Origin: Chloranthus sessilifolius
Lineage: Eukaryota > Streptophyta > Magnoliopsida > Chloranthales > Chloranthaceae
Length of the DNA stretch: 64,000 bases
NCBI GenBank assembly: GCA_021018995.1
Contig: CM037588.1
Location: 139,249,725-139,313,724, forward strand
Direction of reading: 5' to 3'
Part shown: one piece after another, positions 48,844 through 58,877 of the stretch
How positions within the stretch are numbered: the stretch's first letter is position 1
Layout of the letters: each line of letters begins with the position of its first letter
Notes under the pieces: generated by a model
What the model was told of the DNA's origin: nothing
The model's input: only the letters and a program-made list of their open reading frames with translations
Databases searched by the model: none
Program-made: the position numbers and the translations under genes

Positions 48844-49829
48844 ACGAGGGTGAACCAATTGTGGGGGTAATCGAGCCGCTGTATTTAGCCGATTACTTCC
48901 CCACCCGGCATACCAAGAAGAGCCCTAGATTTAGGCCAGTATTTTTCCACTTCCGCTCCTGCCTATCAAATCCAAATGGGCACAGCCCCGTCGCAATCAT
49001 ACGCATATCCGCCTCACTCTCAATTTACCCCACAGTACACACCACCTCCTAATCACCCCATCCCATACACTATCCCACCATCAGCCACCCCATGTACCTC
49101 TTCGTCACGCCCAAATCACTCCACGCCATACATGAATTCACCATCCCCATACTACCCCACCCCATACACACCTCCAAATCTCTCCACCCAATACACCACT
49201 CTGCCATCCCCAAATTATCCTATCCCGTACACACCCCCAAATCTCACCACCCAGCATACTATCCCGCCATCTCCAAATCATCTCTCCTAATACACCACTC
49301 CACCATCCCCAAATCACCCCGCCCCGTGCACAACTCCGTCATCCCCGATTTACCCCGTTTCATCCACGAACCCATCATCGCCCTGCCATGCCACCCCAGT
49401 TACAAACCCTTCATATCAGTACCCCCCTGCTCCATCCGCTACCCCGTCATACCCCTATCACCTCGCTCCACCCGCACCTTCGGTGTTTCCCAGTCACCCC
49501 ATCCCAGTCACACCCCCACCATCCCTTCGCCATTTTGCCCCCAATCCAACTCCACCCCCACCCAAACAAACAATCCCTCACCCACTCCCCTTATCACCTG
49601 CTCCCAATCACCAGTGGTCTTACCACGCCCCGATAATGCTTGCACAAACCCACTCCGCACCCTCAAATCCAACTTTGCTAATTCCCGCCAATACCACTCA
49701 GCCCCCTATTGGAGTCAACCTGGTTGGGCCCGAGAATCCAACATACCCAAGCCCAATCCACCCCAGAATCACCATGCACTCCCTTCCTCATCCCGAAACG
49801 TGCCTATGACCCGCATCAAGTGTCATTAA
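48844..49829 (+). pseudogene. Second proline-rich linker between gag and protease
   Basis: Degenerate repeats coding for YTPPSPNHP / PSPNYPIPYTPPN. One stop near 49,290 and frame changes are present. No catalytic or binding motif is visible; it probably acts as a spacer in the gag-pol precursor. Confidence 0.6.
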
Positions 49830-50554
49830 GTTACGAGCAAACGGACATGAATGCTGGTCGCAACCAAGAAGAGACTGTCGAATTCATCACCCGGTCAGGC
49901 AGGATCTCTACACAACCAGAAGCATCGAGGGTCGTCAAAGGAGAAGAAAAGAAGAAAGAGCAGGCCACAGGGAACCCTTTCGAGAAAATGGCTAGAGAGC
50001 ACATGTTGGAAACACAACTCAAGAGAACGCCCGCACATATTACTGTATGGGATTTGTTAATCACATCCCCGCTCCACTTTCAAGCCTTAATGGGAGCGCT
50101 CAAAGATGCACATGTTTCCACCCACGTAACCCCAGATGAAGTAGGAGAAATAATCGGGTAAGTATTGGCCCCAAATGCCATCTCATTCACGGATGCGGAT
50201 CTGCTGCTCGAGGAGAACAACCACTTTAGGCCCTTGAATATAACTGTGGAAATAGGGAACCTGGTGGTGCCATTGGTCTTAATAGATAACAGGTCAACAT
50301 TAAATGTATGTCCTCTAAGGACGGCAATCAAAATCGGTGCGAACCCCAACACCTTTCGGCCATCCATAACAAGCGCCAGGGGATTCGACAACACTCGAAG
50401 AAAAATCATAGGAGAAGTAAACCTCGATCTGACCATCGGGCCGCAAACCTTCACCGTCCCCTTTCAGGTGATGGACATCAAGTCTACATTTAATCTATTG
50501 TTGGGCCGGCCGTGCCTACATGAGATCGGGGCAATACCATCAACTCTACACTAA
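49830..50554 (+). pseudogene. pol: Tat aspartic protease region
   Basis: The leader segment EETVEFITRSGRISTQP and NPFEKMAREHMLETQLKRTP is typical of the gag-protease joint in this lineage. Protease follows: LVVPLVLIDNRSTLNVCPL at about 50,255-50,310, where the active site should read DNGS (Gly to Arg, a GGG/AGG type change), and TFNLLLGRPCLHEIGAIPSTLH at the end. Stops occur at 50,159 and 50,552. The Gly-to-Arg change would by itself disable the enzyme. Confidence 0.82.
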
Positions 50555-51490
50555 AAACTCCAATTCATCTCAGACGGAAGAATCGTCACCATCGTAGCTG
50601 AGAGCAGAGAAGACAAGGAGCAGATCGCTTTGCATATTGAGAACTCGAAAGTGCTTGATATTCCGCATACAGCAGATGACACCGATCTCCATCAATTTGA
50701 GTATGACTTTTCAGCCGTTACTCTTGAGTCGCCTTAGAAAACCCCTGTTAAAACTGGGGTAGGAATGGATGCAGCAGTGTTCATGCTCCACAAATTGGGC
50801 CACCAAAAAGGGAAGGTTTGGGCCCACGCCTTCAAGGAAGAAGAGACCCTGTCAGGGCTAAGGGGCAACAAACCAGATTTGGCCTGGGCTATAGGCCCCT
50901 TGAAGAAGAAGTCAGAGAGGCCAAGGAAAAGATAAGAGCCGCAGCAGCCGCCAGGGCCAGAGGAATCAACCTGAAAGAAGAAACTCAGGCCCGACCCCAC
51001 ATCCGTCAAACCTTCGTGAGCGTCGGGGTGGTAAAGATTGATCTGAATGGGGAGACAAGGGTAACCCCGCACAAGCCTGTTTCCGCCCATCCTACCAACC
51101 CTTACATCACCCCCCCATACCTCGAGGTGGACTTAGCCGCCCTCTCCTTATTTGAGGAAGAAGTCCTCGGTCCACCTGTCACTCTAGCACCAGCCACTTT
51201 GGGCGCATCCTAACCATAGAGGACAGGGTCCCAGAGGATCCCTCCATAAACATGCTAAGGGGGGAACTGTAAGAGCCCACCGATGCCGTTTCTAGCTAAA
51301 AGGGTAAAGGCCAAGCCTCGCAGGTAAGTAATTGGGCATCTTTGCCCCAACTCCTGGGAGCCGTCAAATGCTGTGAATACGGCACCGGCTCTCCAAAAAA
51401 AAACAACTTGTAAGAAGTGAGGTTAGCCTCTGGGACACTCTACCCTGCATATATAGAGATCCACCTTGCCAGGGGCTAACCTTCAAAAAA
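50555..51490 (+). other. Protease-RT linker with a possible intron
   Basis: Coding-like linker (RFGLGYRPLEEEVREAKEKI near 50,876) in changing frames. A strong splice donor CAG|GTAAGTA occurs at 51,324, with candidate acceptors TATATAG (51,456) and TTGCCAG (51,472) before RT coding resumes near 51,491. Ogre elements are known to have an intron between protease and RT, so this may be the equivalent. Confidence 0.4.
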
Positions 51491-52996
51491 TTGCGAAAAA
51501 CCATAAAAATAGAAAAAATACCAATTCCAAAAATATTATCCTTTAAAATTTCCAATAAAATTGAAAATGATGTCGTGATACCCGTCCCACGCGAAGCCGA
51601 CCCCTTCCCTATAGAAATACGAGAAGAGGTAGGAGTCACGAGTCTGGACGAGGAAGGTCATGTCGATGAGCTCCTCAAGCAATTTGCCGATTTTGAGCAT
51701 GGCCCTACCCCGATCGTCGAAGAGACAGAGGACGTCAATTTGAGCACTGAAGAGGCCCCTAGAATCACCAAAATCGGAACATCGCTGTCCCCTGTGGAGA
51801 GAAAGGATATGATAGACTTCCTCTGGTCATACCAAGAAGTCTTCGCATGGTCGTATGAAGACATGCCACGTCTGGATACCGATCTGGTTGAACATGAGCT
51901 GCCACTCTACCCTGCTTGCAAGCCGGTTAAAAAGAAGCTGAGACGTCTCCGACCTGAATGGATGTTGAAGGTCAAAGACGAGGTCATTAAGTAGTATGAC
52001 GCAGGTTTCCTCATGGTATCCAAGTACCCGCAATGGCTGGCCAATATCGTCCCCGTGCCAAAGAAAGATGGAAAGGTTCGAATGTGCTTTGATTTTCGAA
52101 ACCTCAATAGGGCAAGCCCTAAGGATGACTTCCCATTACCCCACATCAATATCTTGGTCGATAACACTGCTAAGCACGGAATGCTCTTATTCATGGACGG
52201 GTTCTCAGGCTACAATCAGATTAAGATGGCAGAGGCCGATCGAGAAAAGACTGCGTTCATCACTCCCTGGGGTACCTTCTGCTACAAGGTGATGCCATTC
52301 GAGCTCAAGAATGCTGGGGTAACCTACAAGAGAGCAATGACGGCCCTATTCCATGACATGGTGCACCGAGAGATCGAAGTGTATGTCGATGACATGATTG
52401 CTAAATCACCGGAAAGGGACGACCACTTGGTAAACCTTCAGAAGCTGTTCGAGAAGTTGAGAAAGTACAGGTTGCGATTGAATCCCCAGAAGTGCGCATT
52501 CGGCGCTATGTTAAGAAAACTATTAGGTTTTATCATTAGTAGGAGAGGCATCGAAGTCGATCCGACCAAGATCAAGGCCATCACTGAAATGCCACCACCG
52601 TCTACAGAGAAAGAGGTTAGAGGCTTTTTAGGCAGAATCCAGTACATCAGTCGGTTCATTGCACAGTTAACTCCGATATGCTCACCGATCTTCAAACTAT
52701 TAAGAAGGGACTCACCAGTTGAGTGGAATGATGACTGCCAAGCTGCATTTGACAAGATCAAGGGTTACCTCTTAAATCCTCCAGTATTGGTACCACCTGT
52801 ACTTGGCAGACCCCTGATAATGTACCTGTCCATGATAGAGTTTTCCATGGGCTGTGTGTTAGGGCAACACGATGAGACAGGAAGAAGAGAACAGGCCATC
52901 TACTACTTGAGCCAGAAGTTCACTGATTATGAGACGCGCTACTCTCATCTGGAGAAAGCATGCCTAGCACTCGTGTGGGCTACTCAAAGACTTTGA
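51491..52996 (+). pseudogene. pol: Tat reverse transcriptase and start of RNase H
   Basis: RT motifs in order: FAWSYEDMPRLDTDLVEHEL, NIVPVPKKDGKVRMCFDFRN, LFMDGFSGYNQIKM, MPFELKNAGVTYKRAM (FGLKNA is usual) and IEVYVDDMIAKS (YVDD near 52,382). RNase H follows from about 52,800 (GCVLGQHDETG, YYLSQKFTDYETRYSHLEKA). A TAG at 51,992 (former Gln or Trp) and TGA at 52,994 (former Arg CGA) interrupt an otherwise well-kept frame. Confidence 0.93.
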
Positions 52997-53281
52997 CACT
53001 ACCTGTTATCCCAAGCCGTCCTACTTCTAGCGCGGATGGATCCGTTGAAGTATCTATTTGAGAAACCTGTTCTCACTGGCCGAACTGCACGATGGTAGCC
53101 TTTATTATTAGAATTCGACATCACATACATCACTCAGAAATCGATCAAGGGGCAGGCGCTTGCTGATCATCTTGCTGACAATCCGTTACCTGATTATGAA
53201 CCTTTGAGAACTGAGTTCCCCGATGAGGACATTCTGTTCATAACAGAAGATGATACAGAAGAAGCAGAGGAATCATGAGTA
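52997..53281 (+). pseudogene. pol: RNase H end and connector
   Basis: Continues the frame after TGA 52,994 with HYLLSQAVLLLARMDPLKYL, a stop near 53,096, then LLEFDITYITQKSIKGQALA and an acidic connector to the second RNase H. Confidence 0.8.
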
Positions 53282-53701
53282 ATGCACTTTGACGAGGCAT
53301 CACATCTCGAAGGCCAAGGAATTGGCGCCATCCTGATTTCACCAAGAGGATCCCATGTACCGATCTCTATCAAGCTCAACTTTCCCTACACTAACAATAT
53401 GGCTGAGTATGAAGCTTGTGCCGCCGGTCTACAGGCAGCTCTCGATCTGAATGTAACTCACCTTCGAGTTTTTGCCGATTCACAGTTAATCATATGTCAG
53501 ACAAATGGTGACTGGAAGACGAAAGATGAGAAACTGATCCCCTATCATGAACACCTTGAGGATCTAATAGCTTGCTTCCAAGATGTGACTTTCTCATACG
53601 TCCCCTGGATAAGGAATCGCTTTGCCGATGCATTAGCAACTTTGGCGTCAATGATTGAAATCCCCTATGGTGTTGAGATGAAGCCGATCATGATCAAGTA
53701 G
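53282..53701 (+). pseudogene. pol: Second (archaeal-type) RNase H of the Tat lineage
   Basis: About 139 residues with MHFDEAS (first Asp), NNMAEYEACAAGLQAAL (Glu), LRVFADSQLIICQTNGDW (second Asp) and RNRFADALATLASM (third Asp). An additional RNase H between the first RNase H and integrase is a diagnostic feature of Tat-lineage elements. A stop precedes it at 53,276. Confidence 0.88.
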
Positions 53702-55012
53702 AGGAATGAGCCGGCCTTCTGCCTCCAAATTGAGAAACCTACAAAGCCTGATGATGAGCTACCTTGGTTCTCAGATATCAAGAATTTCCTCAAGACCCTA
53801 ACTTTCCCAGAGGGTACATCCAAGATGGACCGACGAACCATTTAAAGTTTAGCGGCAGGTTACGTCATTTGCGGGGAATGCCTCTATAAGCGATCATACA
53901 ATAACATCTTACTCAAGTGCCTCACTGAAACTGAAGCAGTCAGTATTATGAAAGAAATCCATGAGGGAGTATGTGGAGCCCACATCAGCGGTCATATGTC
54001 GCTAAGAAAATCCTATGGCAGGGATACTTTTGGACCACCATAGAATCGGATTGTTGTAAACATGTTCAAAAATGCTACAAGTGTCAAGAACACTCCAGTT
54101 TGATACACGCTCCTGCCATTGATCTTCACTGCATGACCACTCCTTGGCCATTTGCTACCTGGGGCCTTGACATTGTTGGAATGATTAATCCGAAAGCATC
54201 AAACAGACATTGATTCATCCTCGTCGCCATTGAATACTTCACAAAGTGGGTAGAAGCGGCATCCTATGCCAATATCACGACCATTCAGATTGAGAAGTTT
54301 CTCAAGAACAATATTGTGTGTCGATTTAGAGTACCCAAAGATATCATAACAGACAACGGCATAAACTTTGCGAATAAACGCATCCGAGACTTCTGCGAGC
54401 AATACAAGATCAAGCATCATCGATCATCCCCATATAGGCCTCAGAAATATGGAGCCGTTTAGGCAGCCAACAAAACTCTGGTCCGCATCCTTAAGAAAAT
54501 GGTCGTCACTTACAGAGATTGGAGTGAGCAGTTATCCTTCACACTTTGGGCCTATAGAACGTCGATCTGTACCGCTACAGGGGCAACACCATTTTCCCTT
54601 GTGTATGGAATCGAGGCCGTCCTCCCGGTGGAGGTTGAAGTACCCTCGCTCCGAATCCTCATGGAATCTGGCTTACCCGAAGCAGAGAGAGAGATCCCGC
54701 TTTGAACAATTAAACTTACTGGACGAGAAGAGACTCCTAGCCTTGTGTCACACTCAAGTTTACCAGGGGAGAATCGCACACACTTACAATAAACGTGTCC
54801 GCGGTCGAGATCTAAAGGTAGGAGACACTGTGCTGAAGAAAATCTTCCCATCCCTCCATGCCGATCCAAGAGGAAAGTTTAAGCCGAACTGGGAAGGACC
54901 ATACGTCATTCGAGAGGTGCTGTCGGGATATGCCATCCGCCTCGCCACCATGGACGGAGATCATCTTCCTAAGCCCATCAACGCTGGATACGTCCGGCGG
55001 CTCTACTCATAA
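53702..55012 (+). pseudogene. pol: Tat integrase, frame-shifted
   Basis: Zinc region: ETEAVSIMKEIHEGVCGAHI, then after a frame shift near 53,990 CYKCQEHSSLIHAPA. Core: WGLDIVGMI (first Asp), VPKDIITDNGINFANK (second Asp) and a region where a TAG (54,460) breaks the usual E-rich helix. RDWSEQLSFTLWAYRTSI follows, and after another shift YNKRVRGRDLKVGDTVLKKI and KPNWEGPYVIREVLSGYAI, the C-terminal GPY module. Ends TAA at 55,010. No chromodomain, as expected for Tat. Confidence 0.9.
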
Positions 55013-56708
55013 TCTATCATGATAAGGTAAGTATTGATGAAATAGATACGTGACTACTTAAGAATCATCCAAAAGAGGCCATCGTTTCAAGCATAATAGC
55101 CCAAACGCATTCCTAAAAATGATGATATCCTTTGCTACCCCATTTGAGTCGGGGCCTTTCTTTCAATAAACCCTTTCCCAAAAAAAATATATGTGTACAT
55201 ATACCAAAAAAAGAGGGAGAGAGGAAAAATATATGAGTATAGAGTTACTATCAAATCCCCAAAAAATCGAGAAAAGCAAAACCTCAAAAAAAAATAAAAT
55301 TTTTTGTCTCAAATGGAGGAAAAAGAATAACAAAAAATGTGTATGTAGAAGAATCACAAGGCATGTACAGTAGAAACCCCCAAGGAAGAAAGTATTTTGG
55401 GAAAACTGAAGCCATAGAAAGGAAACCCTTTTTAACCCAGCATACCTTCAGATCCTAACCCTACCCATGGCCAAGCTACACCCTGAAAGAAGCCCTCTTT
55501 GTAGGTTCGCAAGCGGTCATATTATCTGTTAAGTCAACATGAGCCGAGTCGTGAGACGACACCAGAACCCCATCCAACCAGTTATGAAAGAATCTTTGTC
55601 CATGTCGTGGCTTTCTGGTTCTAAAAAAAAAAAGAAAAAAAAAGAAGAAAAGAGAAGGAAAATTAATTTGAGTTCAAAGCAAGATGGACGTGGTGAAAAC
55701 CTGCAAGGGCACCGTGGGTAAAAACAACGAACTCATGCGGACCAGGTGAAAACCTGAAAAGGCACTTGGGGTAAGAGAGCGGACCCATGGACGTAGTGAA
55801 AACTCGAAAGGGCGCTACGAGTAAAAATAGGGATGACAGGCATGGCGAAAACCCGTCTGGGGCGCTGTGAGCAAAAATGTCAACAAAAGAGAGATTAGGA
55901 GATGATCTGTTCTGACTCACCTATTTTTGTCTGGACCCCTTGAGCCCCTTCCCCCTTCTTTTGTTGGGCCGCTCATGTTAAAATTAGATCGGATCCTAAT
56001 CAAGTATGTCGTCTCTACCGCGTCGTTTGACACATGACCAAAGGTAAGGCCAGAAGACCAATCAATCTCAGGGAAGCTGACCTATCCACGTTTAAAAAGA
56101 AGCACCGGAAACTCCTAAATGGGGTTCGACCATGCTTAAAAAGAGGACCCGCCGGTTGGCCTTAAAAATACCGACATCACAAAAAGGAGAAAATTTCAAA
56201 AAAGATAATGGATTTTCCTTTCCTATAAAAAGCCTCACACTGTGAGGGAGAAAATTTCAAAAAAGATAATGGATTTTCCTTTCCCATAAAAAGCCTCACA
56301 CTGTGAGGGAGAAAATTTCAAAAAAGATAATACATTTTCCTTTCCCATAAAAAGCCTCACCCTGTGTAGGAGAAAAATTTTAAAAAAAGATAATAGATTT
56401 TCCTTTTCCATAAGAAAAACCTTACGTTGCGAGACGCATGGAAGAAAATTCGAACACCAAAAAATATGTATATGTGTATATAGCAGATTTCATTTCTTTT
56501 CTTACAAGCATTACGTATGAAGTGTCACATCCCAAAAAGATAACAACATGACACACTTTCTACTTTCCGCCTTCTGTACAAGTATAAAACAAACAAAAAA
56601 GAAACAACCCAAAAAAGGAAGGAGATCTCTATTAAGGGGCATCAGCCCCCCCTCTGTGTATATGATCTATGTTATGTGTAGGAACAGGTCAGGGGCAGGA
56701 ACCACGCT
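55013..56708. repeat. Spacer between pol and antisense genes, with two minisatellites
   Basis: The sense pol and the antisense genes meet tail to tail here. Three to four units of about 60 bp with 'ggtgaaaacctg/cgaaagggcgct' lie at 55,680-55,880. Four units of 60-61 bp ('gagaaaatttcaaaaaagat' ... 'aagcctcacactgtg') lie at 56,186-56,440. No gene is seen. Confidence 0.75.
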
Positions 56709-58135
56709 TCAAGGCACTGATCTCCGCGAAGCGTCAGCTGCACTGCGAGACTCAGTCAAAAGCCCAGTTAACCGAAGAACCTCACTCTCGCCCGTAGCAG
56801 CTCTCACCTTCGCCATCTCAGCTCTGGCCCTCTCCTTCCCCAAAGCCTCAGTCAAAGCTAGCTTCTCTACAGAAAGAGACTCAATTCTAGTCCGGAGCAT
56901 CATTTCCTTGTATGGCCAGGGTCCCGTCTCTATCGCATCTACCGAAATCGGGTTAGGGGCAGGTAAGCTCTCAGATGCCAGCCAAACCTCATAATCAGAA
57001 GAGAGGACGCCTCCCTGAACCAAGCTACACATGTGCGCCGATTGGCGGGTCTCCCAAAGGGCTGTTATGTGATCTAGGTCACTGAGAGAACCCTGAGAGA
57101 ATATAAGGGAACACAAGGGCGGCCTCACAGTGCACGACACGTGTTGGGTATATCCGAATTGACGGAGCACCTGAGATGGGAAATAGTAGGTACTACCAGT
57201 CAACCCCAAAAGCGTGATACCCTCACAATCCTGAGAGCGGACAATCGGAAAGGTGCTGTCCAACCAGGGAAGTTGCTAGATCAACTCCGCGTTAGATAGC
57301 CACAGGCTCAGTTCTTCGATGCTCCTATGGGACAGTCTCGAGCTGCATGTCAGAAATCCCCGAGCCACATCCCCTCTTACCAAGCAGAGTCTCGGCACAG
57401 GCCCCATGATAGCTAAATGCTCTCCTAGCCAAATCTGAATGAGGAGTCGACTCCCGCGAAGAATCCCAACCTGGCCTGAGGCCAAGGCATCCAGGCCCCG
57501 ATACATCTCAGCCAAGACTAGGTGTACCAGTGAACGATCTCCCTCCAATTCGGTCAAGAAATCGCATAACCCGAGAGAAAATGTCTCGCCCCCAGTAAAG
57601 AAGAGAACTTCCGATAGCAAGTAAAGGGAAAAGGCCTTCACATTGAAAGGATCCCGGATAGCCAACTTTCGGAGACTCGAGTCGCCAAAAAGTTCTCTCA
57701 GGAATTTCACCGAGCACCTAGTGGGCCCGCCGGCGAAGCCCTTCTCATACCCACCCTTTTTCAAACCAAGAACCGCGTAGACCGCCTTTGCATACCCCGG
57801 TTTGGGCACCACTTTGGCAAGCCCCCGATGCATCCTCAAGCCGGTAATAGAGGCTAGCTCCTCCAAGGTAAGGGTGAGCTCCCTGGACCCGAATCTGAAG
57901 ACATGAGCCCTATGGTCCCATGACGCCAAAGCCGCCTATAGGATGTCGGGCAACAAAGGAACAACCAGGAGATAGGAAAGGCAGGATAACCCGAGGCGAT
58001 CCAGAATAGCGAGCTCGCCCTCAGCCAAGATAGCGCACCACTTTTGCAAAAACTGGGCCCCAAGTCCAAACAGGGAAGTACACTAACCCCATCCCTCGTG
58101 TGAGAATTTGGGCCGGGAAGCGGGTCCATAGACAT
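56709..58135 (-). pseudogene. Antisense accessory gene 1: DUF7745/PMD-like protein with coiled-coil tail
   Basis: Opposite to pol. From ATG at 58,135, after a 1-nt shift near 58,040, the frame reads QFLQKWCAILAEGELAILDR, a stop at about 57,940, then the core HVFRFGSRELTLTLEELASITGLRM, an 'F-G-x-x-E-L-T-x-T-L-E-E' pattern seen in DUF7745 and related plant mobile domain proteins carried by transposons. The core continues to 57,276 (TAG, in frame), then to 56,709 with a charged heptad-like tail (RTRIESLSVEKLALTEALGK). Total about 475 codons with two stops and one shift. Palindrome cluster 3 lies 180-345 bp upstream of the ATG. The family assignment is from pattern memory and moderate. Confidence 0.65.
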
Positions 58136-58316
58136 ACAAAAATGATTCTATATAAATCCTAGTCAATGTAGGGTGATGGACCCGCTTGTCAAAGAAAAAG
58201 GGGAAGAAAGAGAAAAGAAAGAAAAAGGAGGGGCAAAAAGGCAAGGCCCGGGTGTTTGGTGAGGCAAAGAGGACTGGGCGCGGATTATAAGGAACCCGTC
58301 GAGCCCAGTTATACGA

Positions 58317-58480
58317 GGTGTGCATATTATATACGCCAGAGCAAACACTGAAAAAATTATGGCTGGCGTATATATTATATACGCCCAGGTAAAAACTGAG
58401 CATTTCCCGCTCGGCGTATATATTATATACGCCCAGACAAATTTTCAAAAATTTTGCACGGCGTATGTAATATATACGCC
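58317..58480. promoter_or_regulatory. Palindrome cluster 3 (upstream of antisense gene 1)
   Basis: Four copies (58,317-58,337; 58,365-58,385; 58,413-58,433; 58,460-58,480) with 47-48-bp spacing. The second and third have perfect 10-nt arms GGCGTATATA / TATATACGCC. The spacing equals that of the first three copies in the 5' LTR cluster. Their centres TATATTATATA resemble TATA boxes on both strands. Confidence 0.9.
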
Positions 58481-58877
58481 CACTTGAGAAAGCAGGGAAG
58501 TGTGGCTTCCCTCACATCGGGCCATGCATTTTTTTCATCCCCAGGGGAGGGGCGGGTTTCGCTCAGCCTACTTTTTCTCCCGGGGCAGCCCATGGTCGGG
58601 CACGCTTACGCACCCATGGGAAACCCTCGGATGACGTAGCATCCGTGGGTCATATGCGGGTAATCACAAGCGAGCTCAACCCCATCATTGGAGGGGCTTT
58701 GGCCCACTTCATACAAAAAAAAAATCATAAAGGCAGAGAGATAAACAAACGGAGCATTCATATAAACCATAAAAGTCATAAAACTATCTAAAAAATCAAT
58801 CAAAAGAAAATTATTACATATTCCCCAATATTTCAAAATCTAAACTGTTTCACTATTTCAAATTTTCAGAAAATGAA

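Noticed and set aside
48777-49052. Arg-rich frame after gag as a separate gene
   Set aside because: Shadow of the gag end and the proline-rich linker.
58083-58448. Minus-strand frame with repeated GVYNIYA peptide
   Set aside because: The peptide is the translation of the palindromes; the same peptide appears on either strand because the DNA is symmetric.
43119-58480. Regularly spaced palindromic repeats resembling a CRISPR array
   Set aside because: Only 4-5 units per cluster, in plant retrotransposon sequence, with spacers that are related or composition-biased and no cas genes.
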